Positions 7,957 to 17,040 of a stretch of 64,000 nucleotides of DNA are shown here, in pieces (position 1 is the stretch's first letter; each line of letters opens with the position of its first letter). The notes below the pieces were generated by a model. The model did no database searches and was not told the DNA's origin. It saw only the letters and a program-made list of their open reading frames with translations. The position numbers and the translations under genes are program-made. Source of the stretch: Streptosporangium sp. NBC_01495 (GTDB lineage: Bacteria > Actinomycetota > Actinomycetes > Streptosporangiales > Streptosporangiaceae); the NCBI RefSeq assembly GCF_036250735.1, contig NZ_CP109430.1, positions 434,001 to 498,000 of the forward strand, written 5' to 3'.

Positions 7957-9096
7957 ATGCGGACAGTGGACGTACTGGTCGTGGGGGCGGGCCTGGCCGG
8001 TCTGCGTACCGCCCGCCTGCTCGCGCGACGGGAACTGAACGTGATGGTGGTCGACCGTCGCAGGTCGCTGTCGACGGGCATCCGCACGACGGGGATCTTC
8101 GTGCGCCGCACCCTCGACGACTTCGACGTACCGGATCACCTGCTCGGACCGGGCATCCGGGACGTGCTGCTGTATCCGCCGTCGCGGCGGGCACCGATCC
8201 GGCTCACCAGCGACCGGGACGAGTACCGTGTGGCCGACATGGCGGCCGTCTACGAGCACGCGCGCCGCGCGGCGGAGTCGGCCGGGGCGCGGGTCCTGCT
8301 GGGCGTACGGTATGTCGACGCGTCGATGGGTTTTGTGCGGTTCGCGGATGCGGAACCGGTGACGGCCCGGTTCATCGTCGGCGCGGACGGCGCCCGCTCC
8401 CGGGTGGCCCGTGATCTCGGCCTTGATGTCAACCGGCGCTTCCTCGTCGGTGCCGAGCTCGTCCACCCGATCGCGTCGGGTACGACCACCCCGGCGTTCC
8501 ACTGCGTGCTGGATCCCCGGATCGCTCCGGGGTACCTGGGATGGGTCATCGACGACGGCCGGTACGCGCATGTCGGCGTCGCGGGATATCCGGACGCGAT
8601 GCGCACCGGCGTCCGCCACCTGCTGGAGGCCTTTGCCGCGGACGCGCCCGGCAGCACACCGCCGGCCGGTCCGGTCGAGCGCCGAGGTGGTCCGATCCCG
8701 GTCGGCGGCGTGCTGCGACGGCTGGCGTGCCCCGCCGGGCTGCTCGTCGGGGACGCGGCGGGCGCGGTGTCGCCGCTGACGGCCGGTGGGCTGGACCCTT
8801 GCCTGCGCATGTCCGAGCTGGCCGCGGCGGTCACCGCCGGGTACCTGCGCACCGGCGACCAGCGCATGCTGAGCCGGTACGACGGGGACGCGTTGCGGGC
8901 CCGGTTCCGAGGCCGGCTGTTGCTGCGCCACGTGTTCGCCGGCATCCGGTCCCCTGCCGCGGCGGAGGCGGCGGTGACCGTGCTGCGCGGTCGCGCCGGT
9001 CGTGCCCTGGCGGCGCGGATCCTGTTCGGCGACGGCTCGTTTCCCGAAGTCGGCCCACGGCTCGCGGACCCGGCGACCGACCACCCTCACCGGTGA
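7957..9096 (+). CDS. FAD-dependent oxidoreductase of the geranylgeranyl-reductase-like group
   Basis: A 379-residue flavoprotein. It has an N-terminal dinucleotide-binding VLVVGAGLAGLRTARLLA (about 6-23), the acidic ribose-binding VVDRR, mid-domain FIVGADGARSRVARDLGL (about 137) and the FAD-pyrophosphate motif LLVGDAAGAVSPLTAGGLD (about 262-280). The SPLTAGG form is typical of the geranylgeranyl reductase-like branch of PHBH-fold enzymes. The substrate is unknown. It appears monocistronic. A 149-bp part of it (8814-8962) is duplicated near 59.3 kb. Confidence 0.8.
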   Translation: MRTVDVLVVGAGLAGLRTARLLARRELNVMVVDRRRSLSTGIRTTGIFVRRTLDDFDVPDHLLGPGIRDVLLYPPSRRAPIRLTSDRDEYRVADMAAVYEHARRAAESAGARVLLGVRYVDASMGFVRFADAEPVTARFIVGADGARSRVARDLGLDVNRRFLVGAELVHPIASGTTTPAFHCVLDPRIAPGYLGWVIDDGRYAHVGVAGYPDAMRTGVRHLLEAFAADAPGSTPPAGPVERRGGPIPVGGVLRRLACPAGLLVGDAAGAVSPLTAGGLDPCLRMSELAAAVTAGYLRTGDQRMLSRYDGDALRARFRGRLLLRHVFAGIRSPAAAEAAVTVLRGRAGRALAARILFGDGSFPEVGPRLADPATDHPHR

Positions 9097-9394
9097 CGCC
9101 GCCCGGCTCGCCGGTGACGGAGCCGACGGTTTCATGGACGCCCCTGAGGGGGGTCGGCGCCTTCACACCCCCTGTTAGAAGTGTCAAAAGGGTGTCCTAA
9201 AGTTGATCTCCCGTCGAGCGCGATCTCCCGGTCGCGCGACCTCATACCGGGCGTAACCCCAGGCGAGGGCTGCGCTGATCCGGAGAGTGCCGAGCTCGCG
9301 GGGGATGGCCTAACGGCCACGGATTGTCACATTCCCATCCTCGTTCGCGTCTTTCCGCTCAAGAAAGATCCGACTCCTGTGAGGTCTGCATCGA
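9097..9394. other. Long untranslated region before the FG-GAP/toxin operon
   Basis: 298 bp without a convincing ORF. It contains GATCTCCCG twice (about 9206 and 9222) and GC-rich segments that could fold. The size would allow a leader RNA, but no known riboswitch consensus could be matched by eye. Confidence 0.35.
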
Positions 9395-10276
9395 ATGACG
9401 AGTACGTTCATCACCTCCATCCAGCGGGCCCTGCTAGCGGCGGTTCTGTTAGCGGCCCTGTCGGTGGCCGACCCGGTCCTCGCGCCCGCGCCCGCGGTGG
9501 CCACCTCCGGGCAGGCCGTTCAGACGGCCGCCGCCGCGCCGATGTTGCCCCTGTTCGTACGCAGGAGCAGTGACGGCCATCTACTGTCGTACGAGCCCAA
9601 GGGTGCCGGCGGCCTGCAGCCCGCCGTGGACCTGGGCGGCGGCTTCTCCGCGGCGACCGCGATCCTGCGCGCCACCACCTCCGAGGGTGGCACCCGCAAC
9701 GACCTGTTCCTCCGCCTGGGCGGCTGGCTCTACTACACCGCCGAGCGCGGCACCGCGTCCATGCCCGTCGCCTCGGGCATGGACATCTACAACCTGATGA
9801 TGACCCCGGGCAACATGGGCAGCAGTGCCGCGCCCGAGATCATCACGCGGGACGCGGCCGGCGTCCTCTGGCTCATTCCCGGGCGCTCCGACGGGGGCCT
9901 GTCGACCCGCGCCCAGGCCGGAACGGGCTGGAACAGCATGAACGCCCTGGCCGGGTACGGCGACTACACCGGCGACGGCAAGAACGACCTGCTGGCCAGG
10001 ACCACCACCGGCACCCTCTACCTCTATCCGGGGACGGGCAGCATCGTCGCCAACCAGATCCTGGGCACCCGTGTCAGCGCGGGTACGGGCTGGGAGGCCT
10101 ACACCGCGCTCGTCTCCACCGGCGACAACAACGGGGACGGCAAGGCCGACCTGATCGCCCGCGACTCCGCCGGCGCGTTGTGGCTCTTCAAGGGCACCGG
10201 CGTCTCCTCCGCTCCGTTCGCCGCCCGGGTGCAGATCGGCACCTCCGGCTGGAACGCCTTCAATGCCTTCTTCTGA
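9395..10276 (+). CDS. Secreted FG-GAP/VCBS-repeat beta-propeller protein
   Basis: A 293-residue exported protein. A signal peptide (ALLAAVLLAALSVADPVLA, cleavage near AVA) is followed by repeats of about 50 residues with calcium-binding GDYTGDGKNDLLAR (about 188) and GDNNGDGKADLIARD (about 241), plus degenerate copies such as PEIITRDAAGVLW. FG-GAP modules bind calcium and ligands extracellularly. The gene ends 36 bases before the large Hint-toxin gene and both products are exported, so it may be an accessory or targeting partner of that protein. No enzyme motif is seen. Confidence 0.75.
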   Translation: MTSTFITSIQRALLAAVLLAALSVADPVLAPAPAVATSGQAVQTAAAAPMLPLFVRRSSDGHLLSYEPKGAGGLQPAVDLGGGFSAATAILRATTSEGGTRNDLFLRLGGWLYYTAERGTASMPVASGMDIYNLMMTPGNMGSSAAPEIITRDAAGVLWLIPGRSDGGLSTRAQAGTGWNSMNALAGYGDYTGDGKNDLLARTTTGTLYLYPGTGSIVANQILGTRVSAGTGWEAYTALVSTGDNNGDGKADLIARDSAGALWLFKGTGVSSAPFAARVQIGTSGWNAFNAFF

Positions 10277-10312
10277 TCCCCTCGCGACCCCCGCTTCAGA
10301 GAAACGGCTGAC

Positions 10313-13300
10313 ATGCCTCCCCATATGACCTTTCTAGGGCGGCTTCGGGCAACCGCCGCGGCCCTGACCTCCGCCGCCGTCATCGTCTCCGGCGCGCAAT
10401 TCGTACCCCTGCCCGGAACCGGCCCGGCCGCCGCCTTCGCCGACGCCGGCACCGCCGAGTACGACCTCGCCCACGCCGTCGAGGTGCGCGAGGCCCTGTG
10501 CCTGCTCACCGTCGTGCAGCGCAAGGGCGGCCAGGACCTGAAGGCCGTCGCCCGCGGCGGGCTCGGCGGCACCGACGCCGACCTGCTGCGGGCCGCCGCT
10601 CCCGACTACTGGGAGGGGACGCCGCTGAGCGCCGCCTACGAGACGGACCGCGATCGGGCCTCGGCCAAGATGGACGAGCTGGACGGACGCCGTGACGTGT
10701 GGCAGGAGTCCCTCTACGTCACGCCCCCGCCTGGCTACACCCACACCGGGTTCCAGTGGGTCGATCGGAAGGACAGCCCGTTCACCAAGGTGGGCCTGTC
10801 CGGCTGGATCGCCAACCAGTTCTGGCAGGACGAAAGCGACTTCTACCAGGACCAGACCCCGCTGGCCAGCAAGGAGTCCGCGGACGCGGTCAACGCGATC
10901 GCCGCGGTCCGCTACCCCGACACCTTCCCGCACCCCGACTACGAGGGATGGCGCGCCTGGGAGGACATGACCTTCATGCATCCCATGTACGCCGACGACG
11001 CGCGGGCCTTCCTGTCCGCCGGCGGGTTCCCGACCAGCGCGCCCGACCCGGACAGCATGGAGTTCCGGATCGACGTCGAGAACCTGAAGGCGCGCTACGC
11101 CTCCTGCAGCACCGACAACCCGCAGGACCCGCGCAACGTTCTCACGGCCGAGTTCGCCACGGCCTCGGCGGAGTGGCAGCAGGAGGTCGACGGCCAGCGC
11201 GCCCAGCGTGACACCATCCTGAGGGAGGAGGCGCAGGCCAACACCGACCTCCAGGTGGCCACCCAGGCCCTGGGCGAGGCGCTCGGCCAGTCGATCATCG
11301 CGGTACGGCTCGCCGACTGGCAGGCGTACTGGCTGAAGCAGACGACGGACCTCCCGGACGCGGCGGAGTTCACCAAGGTCAAGAACGACATCGTCAAGGC
11401 GCAGGCGATGGCGCTCGGCCGGGTGTTCGTCGCCTCCAGGGCCGCCCAGTCCGCGAAGGCGCACGCCGCCACGGCCGTGGCGGCCCAGCAGGCCGCGTAC
11501 GCCATCGCCGACAGCGCCGGGCTGCCCAGGGGCCGTGGCCTGCTCTACGGCCAGCAGGCCGTCCAGATCACCCGCGCCTCGGCCGCCGCCGCGCAGGCCG
11601 TGGCCAAGGCCACCGAGACCGCCTCCGACGCCACCCGCGCCTCGGCCGCCAACAGCAAGACGCTGATGGCGCTGGCCGAGACGCAGGCGCACGCCTCGCA
11701 GGCCGAGTTCCGGCGCATCGCCGCCGAGGAGGCCGCGGCACAGGCCAAGGCCGCCGCCGACGGGGCCGCCGCACAGGCCGCCGAGGCCGCGACCAACGCC
11801 ACCAAGGCCAAGGAGGCCCAGGCCAGGGCGGAGGCCGCCGAGCTGACGGCGAAGAACGCCGCCGCGGACGCCAGGGCCAAGCGGGCGACCGCCGAGGCCG
11901 AGCGCGACAACGCCAAGACGCAGAAGGACGTCGCCGCCAGGGAGCGGGCCAACGCCGCGGCCGCGGAGACCAGGGCCCAGGAACAGCGGCGGGCGGCGGC
12001 CACCGCGCTCGGCGACGCCGAGGCGGCGGGCGGCACGGCGGCGCAGAAGAAGAACGAGGCGCTGGAGGCCGAGAGCAAGGCGAAGGGCGCGCGCGACAAG
12101 GCCGTGCAGGCCGAGAGCGAGCGGGACGCCCTGACGGCCAAGGCGGCCGCTCGCGAGGCGCACGCCGCGGCCGTCGAGGGCACCGACGCCGCGCAGGCCG
12201 CGCGGGCCGCCGCCACCCAGGCGCGGGCCGCGGCCGACCGGGCGACCGTCGCGGCCACCGACGCCCGCGCCGCCGCCAACCAGGCCACCGCGGCCGCGAC
12301 CGCCGCCCGAGAGGCGGCCACCCGCGCCGATGCCGCGGCCTCCAGATCCCGGGCCGCCTCCGACGCGGCCCAGCGTGACGTGGCGATCACCAACGCCGCC
12401 GTCAAGAAGGCGCACGCCGCGGCGGCCGACGCCATCGACGCCTCCGAGGCCGCGGCCGAGAACGTCCGCCTGGCCAAGATCTACGCCGACACCGCCAAGG
12501 CGCAGGCGGCCACGGCCAAGGCGAACGCCGTCGCCGCACGAAAGGAGGCCGACGCGGCCCACGTCAGTGCCGTGCGCACCGCAGGGTTCGCCTACTCCAC
12601 CGCCCAGGCGGCGGTCGCCGCCCGCGACTCCGCGGCCCAGGTGATCAAGCCGGCCAACGACGCGATCGAGCTCGGCTCCCCGTACAAGGAGACCGACGCC
12701 TCGGCAGGCCTCGCGGTGCTGACCGGCCAGTCGTCCAAGACGCTCGCCGCCCAGCAGGCCGCCGTCGCCCAGGCCAAGGCGACACAGGCGGCCAAGGCCG
12801 CCGCCGAGGCCGCGGCGCTGGCCGCCCAGGCCTCCGCGGACGCCAAGGCCGCGGCCACCGCGGCGGCCCAGGCGGCCGACTCCGCGGCCAAGGCCGCGAC
12901 CTCGCTCGCCAGGGCCCAGGCCTCGGCGGCCGAGGCGAAGACGGCGGCCAAGGCGGCGGTGCAGGCCGAGGCCGACACCGTCGAGTACGACCGCCAGGCC
13001 ACCGCGGACGCGGCGGCGGCGGCTTCGGCGGCCGACACCGCCGAGGGACACGCCAGGGAGGCCGATGACTCGGCCGACGCGGCCGAGCGGGACGCCGCCT
13101 CCGCACGCGCCGCCGCCACCGCGGCCGAGAACGATGCCGCCTCCGCACGCGACGTCGCCACCCGGGCCGAGGCGGACGCCAGTGCCGCCGAGGCCGCCGC
13201 GGCCCGCGCCCGCGAGCTCGCCGAGGAGGCCCAGGCGGCCGCCGAACGCGCCGAGGCGGTCGCGGAGCAGCAACGCGAGGCCGACCGGGCCTCGGAGGCA

Positions 13301-14749
13301 GGCCCGACCGGCATACCCAACCTGATCAGTCTGCCGAGCGACGACGCCCGGTACGACATCACCCCCCTGGAAGATCTCTGCACCGGTACGAACGGTTGCG
13401 ACATCGATCTGGAGTACCACCTCTACGGGACGCAGGACTACTACCTGGAGACCTGCTCCCAACCCGACAGGGACATCGCCGACTGCACCGGGCCGCTGGT
13501 GCTCGACTATCTCGGCAGCGGTCCGCTCGACGTCCGCTACACCAAGCGCACCCACTTCAACGGGAAGGATCTGGTCACCAACTTCCTGGCGGGGCTGGGC
13601 AGGGCGCTGGTGCACGACTACGTCAGCTGCTGGCGCAAGGTGTCGGGCCAGGACGGCGGGTCGACCACCAGTTGCGTCTGGGCCATCGGCTCGATCGTCA
13701 TCCCGCCGGTGATCAAGGCCGGGTACACGTACGCGTTGTCCATGCGTACCGCCATGCGCAGCGGGGCGGGCTTCAGCCAGGCGCTGTTCCAGTTGCGGTA
13801 CTCGGCGCTGCCGGCCGAGGCGGTCTCCGGCCTGGAGCAGGCCGCGGGCAACGCGCTGGCGGTCGGACGCTGCTTCCCGGCCGGCACGCTCGTCGACACC
13901 GAGCACGGTCCACGCAAGATCGAGGACGTCCGGGTCGGCGACCGGGTCTGGTCCGCCGATCCCTCGACGGGCGAACGCACCCTGCGCAAGGTCGTCAAGC
14001 TGTTCCACCGGTCGGTGGACTCGCTGGTGCGGATCACCGCGGACAGCGGCACGTTGTCGGCCAGCCAGGGCCACCGGTTCTGGGTCCAGGGCAAGGGCTG
14101 GACGGAGTCGCAGGACCTCCGGCCCGGCGACGCGCTCCAGGATCCGTCCGGCCGGGCCAACCGCGTCCGGGAGGTGTCGGTCGATGACGGGCCGGTCGAC
14201 GTGTACAACTTCGAGGTCGAGACCGACCACACGTACTACGTGTACGCGGGTTCGACCCCGATCCTGGTGCACAACGACTGTCTCACCGACGTCGTCAAGG
14301 CCGGCGACCACGTCGTCCTGGGCATCAACCCCTACTCCGACAACCTGGCCAAGGGCATGGCGGGCGCGTTCACCTTCAACAACCGGGCGTTCGCCGTGTC
14401 GTACCCGAACGGCGACGGACGGCCCATCTGGATGGTCGCCGCCACCAAGGCGGCGAGCAATCCCTCCATCCGGGTGAGCGTCAGCCTGGACGGCGTTCCC
14501 GGCGCCACGACCGCCGACGAGGCGGTGACGTCCCTGCTGGCGCGCGGTGACACGGTGCCCGGGGGGGACTGGCGGAGGGTGGCGGATCCGAGGAACGGCC
14601 TCGGGACCGCGTGGGAGATGACCGAGTTGCGCCGGGCGCTCCGGATGGATTACCGCACGTGGGAGTCGATCGAGTTCCACATGACCCAGGGCGGGAAGGT
14701 TACGAGGGTGTTCCCGAAGCCGCCGCCGCCTCTGGTTCCGGGGTCGTGA
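10313..14749 (+). CDS. Secreted giant Ala-rich coiled-coil polymorphic toxin with Hint domain
   Basis: A 1478-residue exported protein (signal peptide to about residue 44, AAAFA). Residues 45-295 are a globular region rich in Trp and Tyr. Residues about 300-995 are an Ala/Glu/Lys/Arg-rich helical rod, with AAAA-type heptads throughout. Residues 1000-1183 are a second globular region. Residues 1184-1322 form a pre-toxin Hint autoprocessing domain: GRCFPAGTLVDTEHG with nucleophilic Cys, a QGHRFWV block and the C-terminal YYVYAGSTPILVHND. The last 156 residues are a variable domain of unrecognised fold, the expected place for a toxin released by Hint cleavage. A candidate immunity gene follows after one base. 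ATG 10325 is an alternative start. Confidence 0.82.
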   Translation: MPPHMTFLGRLRATAAALTSAAVIVSGAQFVPLPGTGPAAAFADAGTAEYDLAHAVEVREALCLLTVVQRKGGQDLKAVARGGLGGTDADLLRAAAPDYWEGTPLSAAYETDRDRASAKMDELDGRRDVWQESLYVTPPPGYTHTGFQWVDRKDSPFTKVGLSGWIANQFWQDESDFYQDQTPLASKESADAVNAIAAVRYPDTFPHPDYEGWRAWEDMTFMHPMYADDARAFLSAGGFPTSAPDPDSMEFRIDVENLKARYASCSTDNPQDPRNVLTAEFATASAEWQQEVDGQRAQRDTILREEAQANTDLQVATQALGEALGQSIIAVRLADWQAYWLKQTTDLPDAAEFTKVKNDIVKAQAMALGRVFVASRAAQSAKAHAATAVAAQQAAYAIADSAGLPRGRGLLYGQQAVQITRASAAAAQAVAKATETASDATRASAANSKTLMALAETQAHASQAEFRRIAAEEAAAQAKAAADGAAAQAAEAATNATKAKEAQARAEAAELTAKNAAADARAKRATAEAERDNAKTQKDVAARERANAAAAETRAQEQRRAAATALGDAEAAGGTAAQKKNEALEAESKAKGARDKAVQAESERDALTAKAAAREAHAAAVEGTDAAQAARAAATQARAAADRATVAATDARAAANQATAAATAAREAATRADAAASRSRAASDAAQRDVAITNAAVKKAHAAAADAIDASEAAAENVRLAKIYADTAKAQAATAKANAVAARKEADAAHVSAVRTAGFAYSTAQAAVAARDSAAQVIKPANDAIELGSPYKETDASAGLAVLTGQSSKTLAAQQAAVAQAKATQAAKAAAEAAALAAQASADAKAAATAAAQAADSAAKAATSLARAQASAAEAKTAAKAAVQAEADTVEYDRQATADAAAAASAADTAEGHAREADDSADAAERDAASARAAATAAENDAASARDVATRAEADASAAEAAAARARELAEEAQAAAERAEAVAEQQREADRASEAGPTGIPNLISLPSDDARYDITPLEDLCTGTNGCDIDLEYHLYGTQDYYLETCSQPDRDIADCTGPLVLDYLGSGPLDVRYTKRTHFNGKDLVTNFLAGLGRALVHDYVSCWRKVSGQDGGSTTSCVWAIGSIVIPPVIKAGYTYALSMRTAMRSGAGFSQALFQLRYSALPAEAVSGLEQAAGNALAVGRCFPAGTLVDTEHGPRKIEDVRVGDRVWSADPSTGERTLRKVVKLFHRSVDSLVRITADSGTLSASQGHRFWVQGKGWTESQDLRPGDALQDPSGRANRVREVSVDDGPVDVYNFEVETDHTYYVYAGSTPILVHNDCLTDVVKAGDHVVLGINPYSDNLAKGMAGAFTFNNRAFAVSYPNGDGRPIWMVAATKAASNPSIRVSVSLDGVPGATTADEAVTSLLARGDTVPGGDWRRVADPRNGLGTAWEMTELRRALRMDYRTWESIEFHMTQGGKVTRVFPKPPPPLVPGS

Positions 14750-14750
14750 G

Positions 14751-15158
14751 ATGGAGTTCACCAGGGAGGGACGGCTCTTCCGCGTGGTCCGCTTCGACCC
14801 GTCGCACCGGCAGTTGCTGCTGCGCAGCGACGCCGTGGCGGTGGATCGGACCACCACGATGATCGAGGTGTACATCGGCCACGTCGAGCTGATGCTGCTC
14901 AAGCCCATCTACCAGGACGGACTGCACGTCCGGCGTGCCTCGGCGGCCGAGTTCGCCGAACTGCGCGAGCGGCACGGTCTCGAGGCGGACGCGGAGCGGT
15001 GGACGTGGATGATCGAGCGGCACGGCGGCAACTTCGTCGTCGGCGGCCAGCCGGCCTGGCGCGAGACGGAGTACCCGCCGGCCGATCGTGAGTGGTTGTT
15101 CGACTTCACCAAGCCCTGGCCGCCGGACTACCCGGCACAGTGGGGCATCGTGGAGTGA
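14751..15158 (+). CDS. Candidate immunity protein for the Hint-linked toxin
   Basis: A 135-residue soluble, acidic, Trp-rich protein without signal peptide; it ends FDFTKPWPPDYPAQWGIVE. The ATG lies one base after the toxin stop codon, so the two are translationally linked. A small cytoplasmic protein immediately after a polymorphic toxin C-terminal domain is the usual position of the cognate immunity gene. I recognise no family. The role is inferred from position only. Confidence 0.6.
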   Translation: MEFTREGRLFRVVRFDPSHRQLLLRSDAVAVDRTTTMIEVYIGHVELMLLKPIYQDGLHVRRASAAEFAELRERHGLEADAERWTWMIERHGGNFVVGGQPAWRETEYPPADREWLFDFTKPWPPDYPAQWGIVE

Positions 15159-15161
15159 CCC

Positions 15162-15197
15162 CCTGCCGGGCCCGGACCACACCGGGCCCGGCAGGGC
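15162..15197 (+). terminator. Terminator after toxin/immunity operon
   Basis: A perfect 15-bp stem (15162-15176 / 15183-15197) with a 6-nt loop, 3 bases after the immunity stop codon. Confidence 0.8.
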
Positions 15198-15278
15198 CGC
15201 CCTGCTCGGTCGGACACGGCAGGCCGGCTCGACACCGAAGCCGGGCGATTCAGCCTGGCCGAGAACCCGATGGACGGC

Positions 15279-15686
15279 TCAGGCGAGAACGGGCTTGTGG
15301 TCGGTACCGTCAAAGGGGGGATAGTTCTCGCCGGCCATTCGATCGGCCGCGTCAATGTAGTCGGTGAGAGCGTCGCGGGATCGAGCGAGCCTGTTCATCT
15401 GATCGTCGATTCGCCGCAGCCGTGACCGCATCGCGGCCAGCAGGTCGGGACACCCGAGGAGCTCAGGGACCTCTCCGACCGCGCAGGGCAGCAGGTACGC
15501 GATGTCCTCAGAGGACAGGCCGGCACCGAGCAGGTGGCGGATCTGCTTCACCCGCAGCACGGCGTTCTCGTCGTACTCGCGGTAACCGTTCGCGCTGCGC
15601 TCCGCCTCCAGCAGGCCCTGGGCCTCGTAGTAGCGCAACTGATGGGTGTTGACGCCCGCCCGGCGACTTAATTCCCCGATTTGCAT
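15279..15686 (-). CDS. MerR-family transcriptional regulator
   Basis: A 135-residue MerR protein. It has the winged helix MQIGELSRRAGVNTHQLRYYEAQGLL (1-26) with NGYREYDENAVLRVKQIRHLLGAGLSSEDI, then a coiled-coil dimer helix and a short C-terminus. Two cysteines (LLPCAVGE, LLGCPDLL) lie in the helix region but are not arranged as in metal-sensing MerR proteins. It is divergent from the imine-reductase-like gene and most likely controls it. The inducer is unknown. Confidence 0.88.
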   Translation of the reverse strand: MQIGELSRRAGVNTHQLRYYEAQGLLEAERSANGYREYDENAVLRVKQIRHLLGAGLSSEDIAYLLPCAVGEVPELLGCPDLLAAMRSRLRRIDDQMNRLARSRDALTDYIDAADRMAGENYPPFDGTDHKPVLA

Positions 15687-15697
15687 AGAAACCTCAC

Positions 15698-15729
15698 TTG
15701 ACCTTCACACCGGTATCAACGTTGACGAT
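15698..15729 (+). promoter_or_regulatory. MerR-type promoter for the imine reductase gene
   Basis: TTGACC (15698-15703) is a good -35. The dyad GACCTTCACACC / GGTATCAACGTT (15700-15711 / 15712-15723, 8 of 12 positions symmetric) fills the spacer before a weak -10 (GACGAT, 15724-15729). This long, 20-bp spacer with an operator inside it is the usual MerR-activated layout. Confidence 0.5.
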
Positions 15730-15735
15730 GTTGCC

Positions 15736-16620
15736 ATGAACCACAAAACCGATACACCTGTGACAGTCATCGGACTCGGACTGATGGGCCAGGCGCTCGC
15801 CGGCGCGTTCCTGAAAGCCGGGCATCCCACAACCGTGTGGAACCGCACGACCTCCAAGGCCGACCAGCTGGTGGCCAATGGGGCACGACTGGCGCCAACG
15901 GTCGGCGACGCGCTCAGGGCGGGTTCCCTGGCGATCATCTGCGTCACCGATTACCAGGCCGTGCACGAGCTGCTCGGCGCGAGCGACATCGAGCTGGACG
16001 GCACGATGTTGATCAATCTGACCTCGGGCGACTCGGCCCAGGCCCGGGAGGCCGCCCGATGGGCCGAGCGGCGCGGTGCCCGTTACCTGGACGGTGCCAT
16101 CATGGCCATCCCGTCGGGGATCGGGACCGCCGAGGCGGTGATCCTGCACAGCGGGCCGCAGCCGGACTTCGAGGCGCACCGGTCAACGCTCGACGCGCTC
16201 GGCACCGTCACCTACCTTGGCGCGGACCACGGGCTGGCGTCCCTGTACGACGTGGCCGGCCTGGCCATGATGTGGAGCGTCCTGAACGCCTGGCTCCAGG
16301 GCACCGCCCTGCTCAGGACGGCCGGTGTCGACGCCGCGACGTACGCGCCGTTCGCACGGCAGGTCGCCGCCGGTGTGGCCGGATGGCTGCCCGGATACGC
16401 CGAGCAGATCGACAGCGGCTCCTTCCCCGCCGAGGTGTCGGCCCTGGAGACCGACGCGCGGGCGATGGCACACCTGATCGAGGAGAGCGAGGCGGTGGGG
16501 GTCAACGCCGAACTGCCGAGGTTGATCAAGGCGATGGCCGACCGCTCGATCGCCGCCGGTCACGGTGGGGAGCAGTATCCCGTGCTGATCGAAGAGTTCG
16601 GCAAACCCGGCAACGACTGA
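15736..16620 (+). CDS. NADPH-dependent imine reductase-like dehydrogenase
   Basis: A 294-residue protein. The N-terminal Rossmann fold VTVIGLGLMGQALAGAFLKA is followed by GHPTTVWNRTTSKADQL; the GHxTTVWNRT form is the hallmark of imine reductases within the 6-phosphogluconate/beta-hydroxyacid dehydrogenase superfamily. The C-terminal helical dimerisation domain has LASLYDVAGLAMMWSVLNAWLQG. Length matches the family (about 290-300). ATG 15736 starts at the Rossmann strand and follows the MerR promoter. The catalytic Asp/Tyr position reads Tyr (SLYDVA), compatible with the Y-type subgroup. The natural substrate is unknown. Confidence 0.85.
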   Translation: MNHKTDTPVTVIGLGLMGQALAGAFLKAGHPTTVWNRTTSKADQLVANGARLAPTVGDALRAGSLAIICVTDYQAVHELLGASDIELDGTMLINLTSGDSAQAREAARWAERRGARYLDGAIMAIPSGIGTAEAVILHSGPQPDFEAHRSTLDALGTVTYLGADHGLASLYDVAGLAMMWSVLNAWLQGTALLRTAGVDAATYAPFARQVAAGVAGWLPGYAEQIDSGSFPAEVSALETDARAMAHLIEESEAVGVNAELPRLIKAMADRSIAAGHGGEQYPVLIEEFGKPGND

Positions 16621-17040
16621 CCGATCCCGGCACCGGGAGGCCGTTTCCACGCCCCATGGGGTTGAACCGGGGAAGTGCCGGCCCGAGGGAGAAAAGAGAA
16701 GAAGCTGAATATCGCCTGACGTCTTGACGTCCCCAATGGCGCTCCTTAACATTCTCCCACCGATATCGGGAGAGGGTCGATCGGTGACGAATCTCAATAT
16801 GACACTCAGCCAAGAGTTTAGTCGAGTGCCATATCCGCGCGCGTCTCGATGGCAACGCGGTGGGGTGAAGGAGCGGGCTTGAGCGGGCCATTCGACCGCG
16901 GCGGACATCACCGACGCGGTGGTCGGCCCGCCGGGCCCGTCACCCCTGTCGGACCGCACCCGGTGATTCTCGGGAAATACGCGCCAGGATTTGTGTGGTC
17001 CCCGTGCGAGGCAGACCGCGATGACCGGTAGTGGTCGGAG
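16621..17040. other. 420-bp non-coding region with AT-richer core and inverted repeats
   Basis: No ORF is supported. The middle (about 16740-16840) is less GC-rich than the surroundings. It holds CCGATATCGG (16760-16769) and an 11-bp inverted repeat with one mismatch, ATATGACACTC (16797-16807) with GAGTGCCATAT (16824-16834). These probably belong to the promoter region of the condensation-domain gene. GGAG directly abuts that gene's GTG start. Confidence 0.4.

Noticed and set aside
9097-9394. Possible riboswitch (c-di-AMP type) in the leader of the FG-GAP/toxin operon
   Set aside because: c-di-AMP riboswitches often precede cell-wall genes in actinomycetes and the region is long, but I could not match the conserved core by eye.
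10334-14908. 1524-codon open frame on the minus strand opposite the Hint-toxin gene
   Set aside because: It is the antisense image of a GC-rich, Ala-rich gene. It lacks domains, is rich in Gly/Arg/Leu, and the plus-strand frame has signal peptide and Hint motifs.
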